Positions 16,917 through 25,013 are shown, counted from the stretch's first letter. The stretch is 36,223 nucleotides of DNA from a bacterium (GCA_016192885.1 JACPTH010000181.1:1-36223); one strand, 5' to 3'. Made by a program: numbers and translations. Notes: generated by a model from the letters alone, not told the origin.

Positions 16917-17114
16917 GTGGATAGGATAACTTCAAAAAAACCTATTCCACCAAGTGAACGTTTACGAATATCGATTATTCAGAATCGGGAAAAACCGAAA
17001 ACATTTTTTTCTAAATTGCAAAATTATTTTGAAAAGAGCGCTAATAATAAGAGGTTGCGCAGGCTTTATGCAATGACAGCCTATTCGTCAACTACCACCG
17101 CGGTTGCCAAATAA
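16917..17114 (+). CDS. Doubtful small basic ORF after the repeat
   Basis: A 65-codon frame with a GTG start that begins two bases after the repeat. TAGGA sits about five bases upstream, but that sequence belongs to the repeat. The product would be Lys/Arg-rich with no recognisable domain. Its last 34 bases overlap, convergently, the 3' end of the minus-strand gene at 17081-17620. It is the only candidate in the 247-base gap after aroQ and may be chance. Confidence 0.2.
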   Translation: MDRITSKKPIPPSERLRISIIQNREKPKTFFSKLQNYFEKSANNKRLRRLYAMTAYSSTTTAVAK

Positions 17115-17620
17115 CGTCGATACTCCGCAGGAGTCAAAACAATCTCCGGATATTCGTTACTGACCCAAAAGCGTTTTCCATCGGGTGCGGTATTCCATTC
17201 CCCATCCAATAGATCTACCTCTCGCCCGCCAATGTTGGCGATTTTCTTTTTCCCTTTTATTCCTTCGGAACGGCTTGAAAAAGCCTTTCGCAGAGAATCT
17301 AAAGTTCCGTTGAGGTCATTTCGACTTTCTTGAACCACTTTAAACTGTATACGGTTGATCAGTCGATTTAAAAGCCCCGTTTCCAGCCTTGTAGCGACTT
17401 CCGAAAGCCCTGGAAGACCATCCTGGGAAGTTAAAACACTATTGAAAAGGGATTCTTCATAAACCAGCAGGTCATTTTCCCGTGATTGGTTCGGTTCAAG
17501 AAGAAAATTTTTTTCATAGGTGTTGCTTAAGGAAAGCAACTCAGTTGCCAAATCTAGCCCTAAACCAGGAAAGGCAATTAGCAAGTTTAAAAGAACCAAA
17601 AGATAAAAAGAAAGTCTCAT
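17081..17620 (-). CDS. Secreted protein of unknown function
   Basis: I recognise no family. A GAGGAG ribosome site lies about eight bases before the ATG. The 179-aa product begins with a short Leu-rich Sec signal peptide (about residues 1-20, no lipobox Cys). A helical region (about 22-130) with regular Leu and Glu spacing follows, then a compact C-terminal part with DLLDGEWNTAPDGKRFWVSN and a YPEIVLTPAEY end. There are no cysteines in the mature part. It probably folds in the periplasm. It stands alone and diverges from the radical SAM gene. Confidence 0.65.
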   Translation of the reverse strand: MRLSFYLLVLLNLLIAFPGLGLDLATELLSLSNTYEKNFLLEPNQSRENDLLVYEESLFNSVLTSQDGLPGLSEVATRLETGLLNRLINRIQFKVVQESRNDLNGTLDSLRKAFSSRSEGIKGKKKIANIGGREVDLLDGEWNTAPDGKRFWVSNEYPEIVLTPAEYRRYLATAVVVDE

Positions 17621-17730
17621 TAGTTATTTCTCCTCGATGCTAGGAAGTTAAGTTAGCAAATCCCATACCAAACTAAAGTTATGCTTCTTTCCTCAATTTT
17701 CCCTTTTACTATTTTCATCATTTGTTGAAA

Positions 17731-18894
17731 ATGCTAAAATACTGGCTAATGTCTGCTAATTCTTCATCGTTTAATGAACCCGCAATTCTCTTTCGGATTC
17801 AAAACTACAACTGCGTGAGCGCCGGAGCGCTCTTGGGCGCTTGCCAAGTTCATGGAGTTTCAGATATTCGCCCATTATTTTGGAAGGGGGATTCGCATAT
17901 TCCCAAGGACGTATTTTCCAACAGGGTCTTGTTTATCTATTCGTTCATGGCTTTGCACGTTAAATCCGTTGAAAATGAAATACAGACTTTAAAAAAACTG
18001 GCAAGGCAGGGAGTAGACGGGGAGGGCGAGGAAATTTTCCCTTGGATAACCGAAAGGTGGTTAAAGGAAAAACTATCTCTTGGGTTGATTACATCCAAGA
18101 GGGATTCTGTGGATATTGACCGATATCCGGGATTCCATTTTTCAACAGGTTATCTTCCTCCCATTGAGATCACCCGAGGATGCACTTATTGTTGTACTTT
18201 TTGCGCCGTTCCGCGACTCTATGGCGGAACCATCAGGCATAGGTCTGTCGCGGGAGTGGTGTCGATTGTTGAATCATATCTGAGATTAAAGCCCGATCGA
18301 AAGCGAATAAAATTCTTATCGCCAAACGCATTTGCGTATGGGTCCAAAGATGGAAGAACCCCAAATTTTTCGGCCCTTCATGAGCTTTTGTCTGCCTTAA
18401 AAAAAATGGGAGTTCCCGAAATATGCCTTGGGTCTTTCCCTTCCGAAGTTCGCCCCGATTTTGTCACAAAAGAGTTACTAGACCTGGTAGTTCCATTTTT
18501 GTCGAATCGTGTTATAGTGATGGGAGCTCAAACTTACAACGATGAAAAACTTAAAGAAATGCATCGATATCACGATAGAGCCGATGTTGAAAAAGCAATT
18601 CAACTTCTTCGAAAATATGGATTTGTTCCTCATGTGGATTTCATCATCGGACTTCCGGGAGAGACCTTCGAGGAACAAGATAAATTGTTGACTTTTTTTG
18701 AAACTCTGGTTCGAGAGTATGGTATCCGAATCCATTTGCATACTTTTATGCCTCTTCCTGGTACGCCTTGGGAGCGCTATTCTCCGGCGCCTATAGGTGA
18801 AACAGCAAGGCGCGGAATTCAAAATCTTTCAAGCGCAAAGGTTCTTGATGGCTGGTGGGATCATCAGATTGCATACGGAAGGGGAAAACTATGA
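17731..18894 (+). CDS. Radical SAM protein, MJ_1487-like (degenerate B12-binding N-terminus)
   Basis: A radical SAM enzyme with the cluster motif CTYCCTFC (CX3CX2C) near residue 150, preceded by EITRGC. Downstream are family-wide elements: a SAM-binding GxF-type segment, DFIIGLPGETFEEQ near 305, and FMPLPGTPW near 345. The N-terminal 100 residues (AILFRIQNYNCVSAGALLGA) match the degenerate B12-binding-like half of the TIGR04013 (MJ_1487) group but lack a DxHxxG cobalamin motif. The start is uncertain: TTG 17722, ATG 17731 and ATG 17749 are all possible and none has a good ribosome site. The reaction is unknown. The stop overlaps the next ATG (ATGA). Confidence 0.78.
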   Translation: MLKYWLMSANSSSFNEPAILFRIQNYNCVSAGALLGACQVHGVSDIRPLFWKGDSHIPKDVFSNRVLFIYSFMALHVKSVENEIQTLKKLARQGVDGEGEEIFPWITERWLKEKLSLGLITSKRDSVDIDRYPGFHFSTGYLPPIEITRGCTYCCTFCAVPRLYGGTIRHRSVAGVVSIVESYLRLKPDRKRIKFLSPNAFAYGSKDGRTPNFSALHELLSALKKMGVPEICLGSFPSEVRPDFVTKELLDLVVPFLSNRVIVMGAQTYNDEKLKEMHRYHDRADVEKAIQLLRKYGFVPHVDFIIGLPGETFEEQDKLLTFFETLVREYGIRIHLHTFMPLPGTPWERYSPAPIGETARRGIQNLSSAKVLDGWWDHQIAYGRGKL

Positions 18895-19814
18895 CAGGAA
18901 TTCATACCCCCTTGGAAAATATTCAGCCAAAGAGAAAAAACTGGATTTTTCGGCACCGAAGGAAAATTTACGGTGGCATGGTTTGGGGAAGCTTTTTCAT
19001 TTGCTTGTACATTTTAAAAACTTTTATATCACTAATGCTACTGACTTTTATCATGAGCTATTCAATCAATTCCCTTGTTAATTTCTTGCGCTCAAAATTT
19101 TCGTGGCCTCGCTGGGGAATTATTTTGGTGGTTTACGGGGTTCTTGGAATTTTAATGCTTGGAGTTGGAATGATAGTCATTCCGAATGTATATCATGAAG
19201 GACAAACGCTTTCACGGGAGATTCCCCAGGTTTTACTCAGGGAAATTCCCAAAGCAAAAGAAAAGCTCCCAGAACAACTTCAGGTTTTGGTCAATTCTCC
19301 GGAGTTTTCCAAATTTATTGAAGGGCTAGACCTCGAAAACACGGTCCGAGAGAATTTTGGGGACATTTTACAAGCCGTTACTGTTTTTTTTCGTGATTTA
19401 CTGCGGATTTCTTTTTACTTGATTCTTTCGATGATTTTTAGCTTTCTGATTCTCTGGGACCTAGAAAGGCTAAAACGCGATGTAAAAAGTTTAAGAGACA
19501 CAAGGCTTCAAGGGGTGTACCATACCATAACTCCCCATTTGGTGCGACTAAGCGATATACTTGGAAAAGCTTTTGAGGCGCAAATTGTTATTGCCTTTGC
19601 AAATACCGTTCTAACGTTAATCGGTTTAACGTTTTTAGGAATCCCGAGCAAGCTCTTTTTAAGCGTTTTTGTTTTTTTGTGCAGTTTTATCCCCGTTTTA
19701 GGAGTTTTTATCTCCACCATCCCAATTTGCTTGGTCAGAAAAAACTTCAAAAGTCCGCTTGACCAGAGATTAATTCCATGTTACTGTACTTTTCGAGATT
19801 GGGGAGTCGTCTAA
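18891..19814 (+). CDS. AI-2E/PerM-family permease, 3'-truncated
   Basis: Starts at an ATGA overlap with the radical SAM gene, with GGAAGGGGA upstream. Family traits: an N-terminal helix pair, the central amphipathic region, the helix FLILWDLERLKRDV, and the signature FLGIPSKLFLSVF...FIPVLGVFISTIP near 245-285. AI-2E family proteins continue for another 60-80 residues with two more helices. Here that part is missing. After about residue 282 the frame runs through non-family sequence, the tRNA promoter, and stops inside the D-loop of tRNA-Gln (15 bases of overlap). The product is probably non-functional, and the gene looks like a remnant cut by an event at the tRNA locus. Confidence 0.75.
   Translation: MTGIHTPLENIQPKRKNWIFRHRRKIYGGMVWGSFFICLYILKTFISLMLLTFIMSYSINSLVNFLRSKFSWPRWGIILVVYGVLGILMLGVGMIVIPNVYHEGQTLSREIPQVLLREIPKAKEKLPEQLQVLVNSPEFSKFIEGLDLENTVRENFGDILQAVTVFFRDLLRISFYLILSMIFSFLILWDLERLKRDVKSLRDTRLQGVYHTITPHLVRLSDILGKAFEAQIVIAFANTVLTLIGLTFLGIPSKLFLSVFVFLCSFIPVLGVFISTIPICLVRKNFKSPLDQRLIPCYCTFRDWGVV
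19759..19787 (+). promoter_or_regulatory. Promoter of the tRNA-Gln/tRNA-Glu pair
   Basis: TTGACC (19759-19764), a 17-base spacer, and TACTGT (19782-19787) form a good sigma70-type promoter. A start near 19794 would lie five to six bases before the tRNA-Gln 5' end. It sits inside the aberrant tail of the truncated permease frame, which shows that this tail is not selected as protein. Confidence 0.65.
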
Positions 19815-19873
19815 TGGTAGGACGACAGACTCTGGATCTGTCTATTGGGGTTCGAGTCCCTGCTCCCCAGCCA
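19800..19873 (+). tRNA. tRNA-Gln (anticodon CTG)
   Basis: The acceptor stem TGGGGAG/CTCCCCA closes. The D-arm is GTC/GAC. The anticodon stem ACAGA/TCTGT carries the loop CTCTGGA, giving anticodon CTG (reads CAG). The T-arm contains GGTTCGAGTCC. Discriminator G is followed by an encoded CCA (19871-19873). The UGGGG 5' end is typical of bacterial tRNA-Gln. Confidence 0.93.
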
Positions 19874-19879
19874 AGGATT

Positions 19880-19953
19880 GGCCCCATGGTGTAACCGGCT
19901 AACACGCAGCCCTCTCAAGGCTGAGAGCGGGGGTTCGAGTCCCCCTGGGGCTA
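19880..19953 (+). tRNA. tRNA-Glu (anticodon CTC)
   Basis: The acceptor stem GGCCCCA/TGGGGCT closes with one G-U at the end. The anticodon stem CAGCC/GGCTG holds the loop CTCTCAA, giving CTC (reads GAG). The T-arm GGGGGTTCGAGTCCCCC is perfect. Discriminator A at 19953 is followed by TTTTTT with no encoded CCA, unlike the neighbouring Gln gene six bases upstream. The T-run may help termination. Confidence 0.92.
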
Positions 19954-20207
19954 TTTTTTATTTGTTCAAGAAAATCTTATTACGTCTAGTAACCCGCAAT
20001 TAACCCGCTGATGAAGCGGGTTATCCCCGAAACTCCTGTCTAACAAAATCCAAGCTTTTTCTATGTTCCCCCTGAAACTATTTATAAAATTTAAAGATGT
20101 TCCATGATGCCGCTATTTTGATTAGGGTTTGAAATTATCTCAAAAAACCATTTGGGTAAATTGAAATCGACCACTTTTCGTTAACTGTCCCCCAACCAAC
20201 GGTTTGC
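19954..20207. other. Gene-free stretch with one hairpin
   Basis: No coding signal is seen here. A perfect 7-bp hairpin, AACCCGC (20002-20008) with GCGGGTT (20016-20022) and a 7-base loop, follows another AACCCGC at 19991. No T-run follows the hairpin, so it is not a standard terminator. No repeat of the tRNA 3' end (a possible att site) was noticed within this stretch. Confidence 0.4.
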
Positions 20208-20635
20208 TCATGCCGCCTTGGTAATGTCTACGATGATGCGTGATCCAAGAGGTTTCAGAACTTCCTCAATGCTTCCGATATGGGTTCTATGCTTGGGATT
20301 CAGCATTCTTTGAAGAGTGGTAAGCGGCAATCCAAGTTTTTTGGATAACGCAAGGCAACTTAATCCGGTATTCTTCCATGCAATATATAGAGCAACTTTG
20401 GCGGCAATAAGAGAGCTTGGAGAAACCATGTGGATTGCTTTTTTGAAGGCATGGGAATTTCTTCCACGAGTTTTATTCTTACTGCCAGAGCTTCATCAAG
20501 GCAATCAATAGCTTCCATTAAAGCTTCCTGAATAGATTTGCCATCGGTGACGGCTCCCTTGATGTCAACGAATTTTACCAGAAAATATCCGGTCTTATCT
20601 TTGGAGATGGTAACCGGAAACGAAAGCCTATTCAT
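20208..20635 (-). CDS. hicB: HicB-family antitoxin split by a -1 frameshift
   Basis: The first frame (20635 down to 20360) encodes the HicB N-terminal domain: FPVTISKDKTGYFLVKFVD, then SIQEALMEAIDCLDEAL and the IPMPS turn. It then runs off into non-family residues. The second frame (to 20208) supplies the HicB C-terminal DNA-binding half: SSLIAAKVALYIAWKNTGLS, LALSKKLGLPLTTLQRML and VLKPLGSRI. The join is at A AAA AAG (T-run 20439-20444), exactly in phase for a -1 shift and giving 142 aa. This is either programmed slippage or a one-base loss in the A-run. A remnant of hicA lies immediately upstream. Without the shift, a 91-aa product lacks the operator-binding domain. Confidence 0.75.
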
Positions 20636-20640
20636 CTCCT

Positions 20641-20739
20641 TTATCTCAAAATATCCTTTTTGGTTATTCCCAAATCAGTAAGCATAGCCATTAGAATGCC
20701 TTCCCCAATTTCCTTGGTTCGATCTTTTACGTGGTTCGA
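20641..20739 (-). pseudogene. hicA: hicA 3' remnant (mRNA interferase toxin)
   Basis: Thirty-two codons directly upstream of hicB, ending five bases before its ATG, read as a HicA C-terminus: an NH turn, TKEIGEGIL and MLTDLGITKKD, matching the usual N-H...K-E-I/L-x-x-G-x-L...I-L-x-x-L-G-I pattern. An in-frame TAA at 20740-20742 blocks extension, and no start or catalytic-His N-terminal half is visible beyond it in any frame I checked. Gene order and spacing are those of a hicAB operon. The toxin is therefore broken. Confidence 0.45.
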
Positions 20740-20742
20740 TTA

Positions 20743-21184
20743 AATCCAAAGAATATCGTTCCGTGACTTCCCTTCCCATGAATTTTATTGAAACAAAAGG
20801 AAATACCTCTTTCCTTGGAAAGTTTTTTTATTCTTCTCAGGAATTCATTACCATTCATAGAGAAAAGTTAATACATATTTGTGTTAATGTCGAATTAGCG
20901 CCAGGAAAATTTTCGGTATATCCTTGGGTACATTTTTGGGATTGCAAAAAATGAAATTACTGCCGACGCCGCTTGGAGAGGCAAATTCGTTAGCCCTTGA
21001 GGCTACATCAAATCACATTCGCTCGTTTTGCAAATGAACGAGTCCTTCTTTTGAACCAACATTCCATCCTATAATAATCACTTTTTTTCTATCTCTTTGC
21101 TAAAAATTGGTTGGAAAATGTGGTATTCTCTCCCATTGAATTTAAACTCGTTTATGATTGACTAAAAAAATGGGGTTTTGACTC
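20743..21184. other. Mostly gene-free stretch in the island
   Basis: The best frame (20763-20954, plus, 63 codons, GTG start) has no ribosome site and no domain, and I do not call it. A hairpin CTCGTT (21022-21027)/AACGAG (21037-21042) with a loop of nine is followed by TCCTTCTTTT and could be a weak terminator. No convincing promoter for the gene at 21185 was found by eye. Confidence 0.35.
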
Positions 21185-22906
21185 ATGCTCCGGCTTTTTT
21201 GGGGTGTCTTGTTTTTTCTTTTGGGGTTTCTCATGCTTTCCTGGCTCCCACTTTGGGCTTGTCCACATGGACCTCAGTCCCCCGCAGATTGTTTATTCTG
21301 CAAAAAAGGATTCAAGGAACTGTGCCCTCATGGGTTTGTCCTTCCTGGGGCGTATAGCACTCCTTCCCCAAAATGTCCAACATGCAATCCCCCAATCAAC
21401 CAAAAGAAAAAGAAAAACCGGCTAGATCAAATCGAAGAAGCTCAAAGTGCCGCGGATAAAGGCGGGAGCGCTGCGATCGGGAGCAAATGCCCGATTCATC
21501 CGAGCGCATACGTTCCCTCATGTCGAACCTGCAACCCAAAAGGTTTGAACCAGGGAAACGCAAAAGCTCCCAGCACAACAGGATCCCCGAAATCTCAATC
21601 CTCCAGGCAACCCTCAAATACGCGAAAAGAGGGATACCTTTCAAACCGGCAAGGAAAAGTTCCTTCCCGCGATAGTTCCCTCCCCGAAAGGGAATATACG
21701 CCGGAGGAAAAGAAAAACCTCTTGCAAGCAGCGGGGGTCATGGGGGGGCTGGGGCTCCTCCTTGGCCTTGCATGGTGGTTTGGAAGCGGGAAGCCCAAAG
21801 TCGGCGGGTCCTCGATTGGAGAATCCGAGAAAAATTCGGTTTTTTCAGGGGATGCCGCTTCAAGTTCCCCCGTAAGCGTGGAAGAAAGAATCGATGGCGT
21901 TCCCACAGAAAGCTCTCAAGTGGGAGATACTAGATTCGATGTTGATGAGAGCGGACACAAATGGGAAATGGTTTACGATGGAAGCCGGTGGATAGATCGC
22001 GACAGCTACACGGAAAAACAAAGAACCGCTGCGGAGAACGAAACTTTCCAGAATCAGCAAGCGGAGAACCTCAGGACTCATAACACCGAGTTTGACCGTA
22101 ACCTGGAACAACGTCGTGAAAATCTTAAGGATGACTTGAGGGAGATTCACGACCGGAACGTAAAAGAACATCGCGATTTCGTTGAGGTAATTCAGGAAAT
22201 CAACCAGTCGGACAAAGCCCGTGCGGACAACGCTACCCAAACATGGGAAGCTCGGGTTAAATTCGCCGAAAATATGAAAGCGGGAGTCGAAAGCGTCGCT
22301 CTTCCCCTTATCGGCGCCGCGACTGGAGGAATCGGAGGTTTTGCGGTTCAGACTGCATACACATTCGGGTCTGAAATCGTTGGAGGAGCAACAGAAGGAA
22401 TCGTAGGGTCATCCTCGCTTCAGGAGGCGGTCACCGAAGGTTTAAAGGGCGCGGGCATAGGGGCTTTAAAGGGAGGAGTTAACTTTCTTGTCGGTGAAGG
22501 AATGAATGCGGCGGGAGCGGTTGTCTCAAAAGGCGTTAGAAGCGTTCTTCACTCGATTCCCTTGCGAACATCGGGTACGATAGTTCCCCCCTCGCCAATT
22601 TTTAATGAATCACTTCCGGTAACCGATCTGAAGAAAGTTTGGGGAAATTTAAAATCCGGAAATCCCCTAATGAGGGGCGTAGATCAGGGTATGTCGAAAG
22701 TTTCGATTTCACGCGTGTTTGATGTCCTGACCGGGAGTGAAACGCCTTCCCGGGGAGCTTTTAGAACTGAAACGGCTTTTCGGAAAGCAATGGAAAACTT
22801 TAATCTCCTTAAGTCTTCCGCAAGAAATAACCCCGTTAGAGGTCAACTGATCGATTCGAAAATTGGAAATTTCGTTAATGACGAAATCTTTGGAGGAAGG
22901 GACTGA
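21185..22906 (+). CDS. Secreted Cys-cluster protein with glycine-zipper region
   Basis: I recognise no family. The 573-aa protein has a signal peptide (about 1-25; the LWAC end could be a weak lipobox). Three metal-knuckle units follow: C26-P-H28 with C36xxC39, C47-P-H49 with C64xxC67, and C102-P-I-H104 with C113xxC116. After a Ser-rich linker comes one hydrophobic helix (181-199), a YDGSRWIDR motif near 265, a charged coiled coil (about 275-360), and a Gly/Ala-rich hydrophobic stretch (about 370-450). That stretch resembles the glycine zippers of tape-measure or toxin proteins. A short polar C-terminal domain ends it. The ribosome site is GGGG before the ATG. The next gene starts two bases after the stop and encodes another zinc-ribbon protein. 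Confidence 0.65.
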   Translation: MLRLFWGVLFFLLGFLMLSWLPLWACPHGPQSPADCLFCKKGFKELCPHGFVLPGAYSTPSPKCPTCNPPINQKKKKNRLDQIEEAQSAADKGGSAAIGSKCPIHPSAYVPSCRTCNPKGLNQGNAKAPSTTGSPKSQSSRQPSNTRKEGYLSNRQGKVPSRDSSLPEREYTPEEKKNLLQAAGVMGGLGLLLGLAWWFGSGKPKVGGSSIGESEKNSVFSGDAASSSPVSVEERIDGVPTESSQVGDTRFDVDESGHKWEMVYDGSRWIDRDSYTEKQRTAAENETFQNQQAENLRTHNTEFDRNLEQRRENLKDDLREIHDRNVKEHRDFVEVIQEINQSDKARADNATQTWEARVKFAENMKAGVESVALPLIGAATGGIGGFAVQTAYTFGSEIVGGATEGIVGSSSLQEAVTEGLKGAGIGALKGGVNFLVGEGMNAAGAVVSKGVRSVLHSIPLRTSGTIVPPSPIFNESLPVTDLKKVWGNLKSGNPLMRGVDQGMSKVSISRVFDVLTGSETPSRGAFRTETAFRKAMENFNLLKSSARNNPVRGQLIDSKIGNFVNDEIFGGRD

Positions 22907-22908
22907 AC

Positions 22909-24072
22909 ATGGCCGGCAAGAAATCAACGGAAATATTTATTCCGTCGACTTTGGTCGGGCATCTTTTCCGCTTTCTCCGGGAACCGCCGGATAACTTGTA
23001 CCCATTTCCAATTAATGACAAAAGCCCTTCCGATGCGGAAACTCGGGAGTTACTGGAGAATGGGATTTTAGACAAAACCGGAAACCTTGCCAATGATCCC
23101 CAAAAACTTTTGGCCATTATGGGGAAAGCTCGTTCCATGGCACGTTTCAAGTTCCTGGCAGAGGGGGATCTGATGGAGTATCGGGTGTTTTTCGGCAAAA
23201 ATACCGGAGCTTCCGCCTCCCTAAGACAGAATGCCAAAGGATTTTTGCTTGATTCGCCCGCCCCTTCCAGGGAACTCCTTGAGGCGATCACGGATTTCTC
23301 CGGTTCCGGGATGTCCGGGGTAGTGCCTCCCCTGGGGGAAATGCCCATTTCCGTGGCTTTATGCGCACTTTCCGCGGCCGATCTTACCCGCCGGGAGCTT
23401 CTTCTTGCGCTTGGTTCGGATTCACCATGGAAACCATCCGGATTGACCCCCGAGAAGATCCTTACGCTTCTGAAACGGGATGATTTGAATTCCGGCTGGC
23501 TGCTATGGCTCCTGAAAACCGTTTTGTGGCACGAACTTTCCGCGGACCAAAGGAGCGTCGATACGGCTTTCGCCGACCTTTCGCGGATGGGATTTCTTGA
23601 AAAGCGCAATGGCGAGTATGTTCCCGGGAACCAACTTCTTGTTCTTTGCCGAAGAATGATGATCCTGAACTTTTTTTACAGGATAGATGCGGTCCGGCTT
23701 GCAGGCAATGGCGATGCTATCAGGCAGGCGTTTACGGTGGTTCAAAACGGAAACCGGGACATTCTGTACCTCGAAGCCACTGAAACAACAGTTTTTATGA
23801 CCGGCCTTTCCGGAAGGGCGCTTATGTCCCTGCTGGAAAATTATCTGACGAATCCTGAGGCGATACCCGCGAGGGAACCTTTAACCGAGGGAAAAAGCGC
23901 ATCTTCCTGCTCAAAATGCGGGAAACCCTTGGAAACAGATGCGGGTTTCTGTAAATTCTGTGGAGCCTCCCAAAGGAAGGATGACGAAAAACCCCGGTTC
24001 TGTTCCGGGTGCGGAGCGAACCTCAAGCCCGAGAAATCTTTCTGCAGCAAATGCGGCAAACCGGTTTCCTGA
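22909..24072 (+). CDS. Zinc-ribbon protein with winged-helix-like middle
   Basis: GGAGGAAGG inside the end of the previous gene precedes the ATG, so the pair is coupled. The 387-aa protein has no signal peptide. Its first 310 residues are mostly helical; the stretch near 205-250 (VDTAFADLSRMGFLEKRNGEYVPG) looks like a winged-helix recognition helix and wing. The C-terminal 60 residues hold two double zinc-ribbon units with four CxxC pairs (CSKCG, CKFCG, CSGCG, CSKCG). I know no family for the N-terminal part. A cytoplasmic regulator or chaperone-like partner of the secreted Cys-cluster protein is an inference from coupling. Confidence 0.68.
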   Translation: MAGKKSTEIFIPSTLVGHLFRFLREPPDNLYPFPINDKSPSDAETRELLENGILDKTGNLANDPQKLLAIMGKARSMARFKFLAEGDLMEYRVFFGKNTGASASLRQNAKGFLLDSPAPSRELLEAITDFSGSGMSGVVPPLGEMPISVALCALSAADLTRRELLLALGSDSPWKPSGLTPEKILTLLKRDDLNSGWLLWLLKTVLWHELSADQRSVDTAFADLSRMGFLEKRNGEYVPGNQLLVLCRRMMILNFFYRIDAVRLAGNGDAIRQAFTVVQNGNRDILYLEATETTVFMTGLSGRALMSLLENYLTNPEAIPAREPLTEGKSASSCSKCGKPLETDAGFCKFCGASQRKDDEKPRFCSGCGANLKPEKSFCSKCGKPVS

Positions 24073-24100
24073 ACCTAGGATTATCTGGATGATACGAATT

Positions 24101-24844
24101 TTACCAGATAACCAATTCGGATTCTTCGAAATCGGAAAGAGTAGATCCCATTTTATACGATGAAGGGTTATTCGGATTTCGGCGGCCGCTAAGGAAAAAT
24201 CCCAGGATCAGAAACAGCTTCCAGAACTGTCGGGATATGCAGAACCAGAAGGTCGGAGGACTGCCGTATTCGTCCGCCACCCGCAATCCGAGGGCAAGCC
24301 CCCCAAGAGTGGCTCCAAGAAACCATTCTTGGAGGGAATAATATAGGACAAAAGCAGATAAGGCCCATACCCATGCAAGAATTCCTGTTGCGGCGTCATT
24401 TTTCTCCAAATTGGCAACGGTCATTAATGCCGGACCCACGGTGTGAATCGCGGTTACGATAATAACAAGCAATACCGGAAGGTCAAAAGCAAGAGTCAGG
24501 AAATGCCGGAAAAAACCCGGCTTCTGAATTCCCCAGTCCCGGGGTTTTGAAGTCAATCGCGCGTGAACCGGACCAGGAGGGTTTTTGGCTAACATTTCTT
24601 CGCGAAGAGGCAGGGGGTTGGCCATAAGATTAACAATCTCGTCGTATTTTTCTCGGGAAACTGGTTTACGAGTACGTCGCTTGGCGCCTGTTTCCACAGT
24701 TTTCTCGGATTTCCCCTCATCGGTTTCACCATCGGTCGGGGATTCTTGCGATACTTTTTGGGAGGTTTTCTCCAAAGATTTTCCACAACCGGCGCAAAAT
24801 TGATCCCCGCGCTCAAACTTCTCTCCACAGGAGGGGCAAGACAC
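24101..24844 (-). CDS. RDD-family membrane protein with N-terminal zinc ribbon
   Basis: The 247-aa protein opens with a zinc ribbon (C3xxC6 and C17xxC20), followed by a Glu/Lys-rich linker (about 25-75) and an RDD-type membrane domain. That domain shows FFRHFLTLAFDLPVLL with the Arg and Asp of the RDD signature, then GATLGGLALGLRVADEYGSP and a Trp/Arg-rich final helix, with three to four hydrophobic segments. RDD proteins are small inner-membrane proteins, some implicated in Na+/H+ transport, mostly uncharacterised. It is convergent with the zinc-ribbon gene (28-base gap). Shared zinc ribbons in three consecutive genes suggest a functional set. Confidence 0.75.
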   Translation of the reverse strand: MSCPSCGEKFERGDQFCAGCGKSLEKTSQKVSQESPTDGETDEGKSEKTVETGAKRRTRKPVSREKYDEIVNLMANPLPLREEMLAKNPPGPVHARLTSKPRDWGIQKPGFFRHFLTLAFDLPVLLVIIVTAIHTVGPALMTVANLEKNDAATGILAWVWALSAFVLYYSLQEWFLGATLGGLALGLRVADEYGSPPTFWFCISRQFWKLFLILGFFLSGRRNPNNPSSYKMGSTLSDFEESELVIW

Positions 24845-24862
24845 GATTTCTTAAAGAGAACA

Positions 24863-24890
24863 TAACCGTTCAGAGGAAAAGAATTCAGAA
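24863..24890. repeat. Interspersed repeat, short diverged copy 3
   Basis: TAACCGTTCAGAGG followed after a few bases by AGAATTCAGAA matches the left part of copy 2 (16843 onwards); the right part is absent. It lies about 20 bases beyond the 5' end of the RDD gene and marks the right side of the tRNA-adjacent island. Confidence 0.6.
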
Positions 24891-25013
24891 GTAAAAAATG
24901 AAAGAAAACGAAACTTCACCCCTAAATTTTATTTGGAGGTAGTTTTAGAAGACAGTTCTATTCGGTTATTATGAGGGCATTATCATCATGTTACGATAAG
25001 CGAAAAAAAGAAA

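Noticed and set aside
20002..20022. AACCCGC hairpin after the tRNAs as a terminator or att core
   Set aside because: No T-run follows, and it does not match the tRNA 3' end.
20763..20954. 63-codon GTG-start frame in the island gap
   Set aside because: No ribosome site, no recognisable domain and no coupling to a neighbour.
22875..23609. Long minus-strand frame opposite the zinc-ribbon gene
   Set aside because: Shadow of the higher-GC gene; Arg/Ser-rich composition, no start signal.
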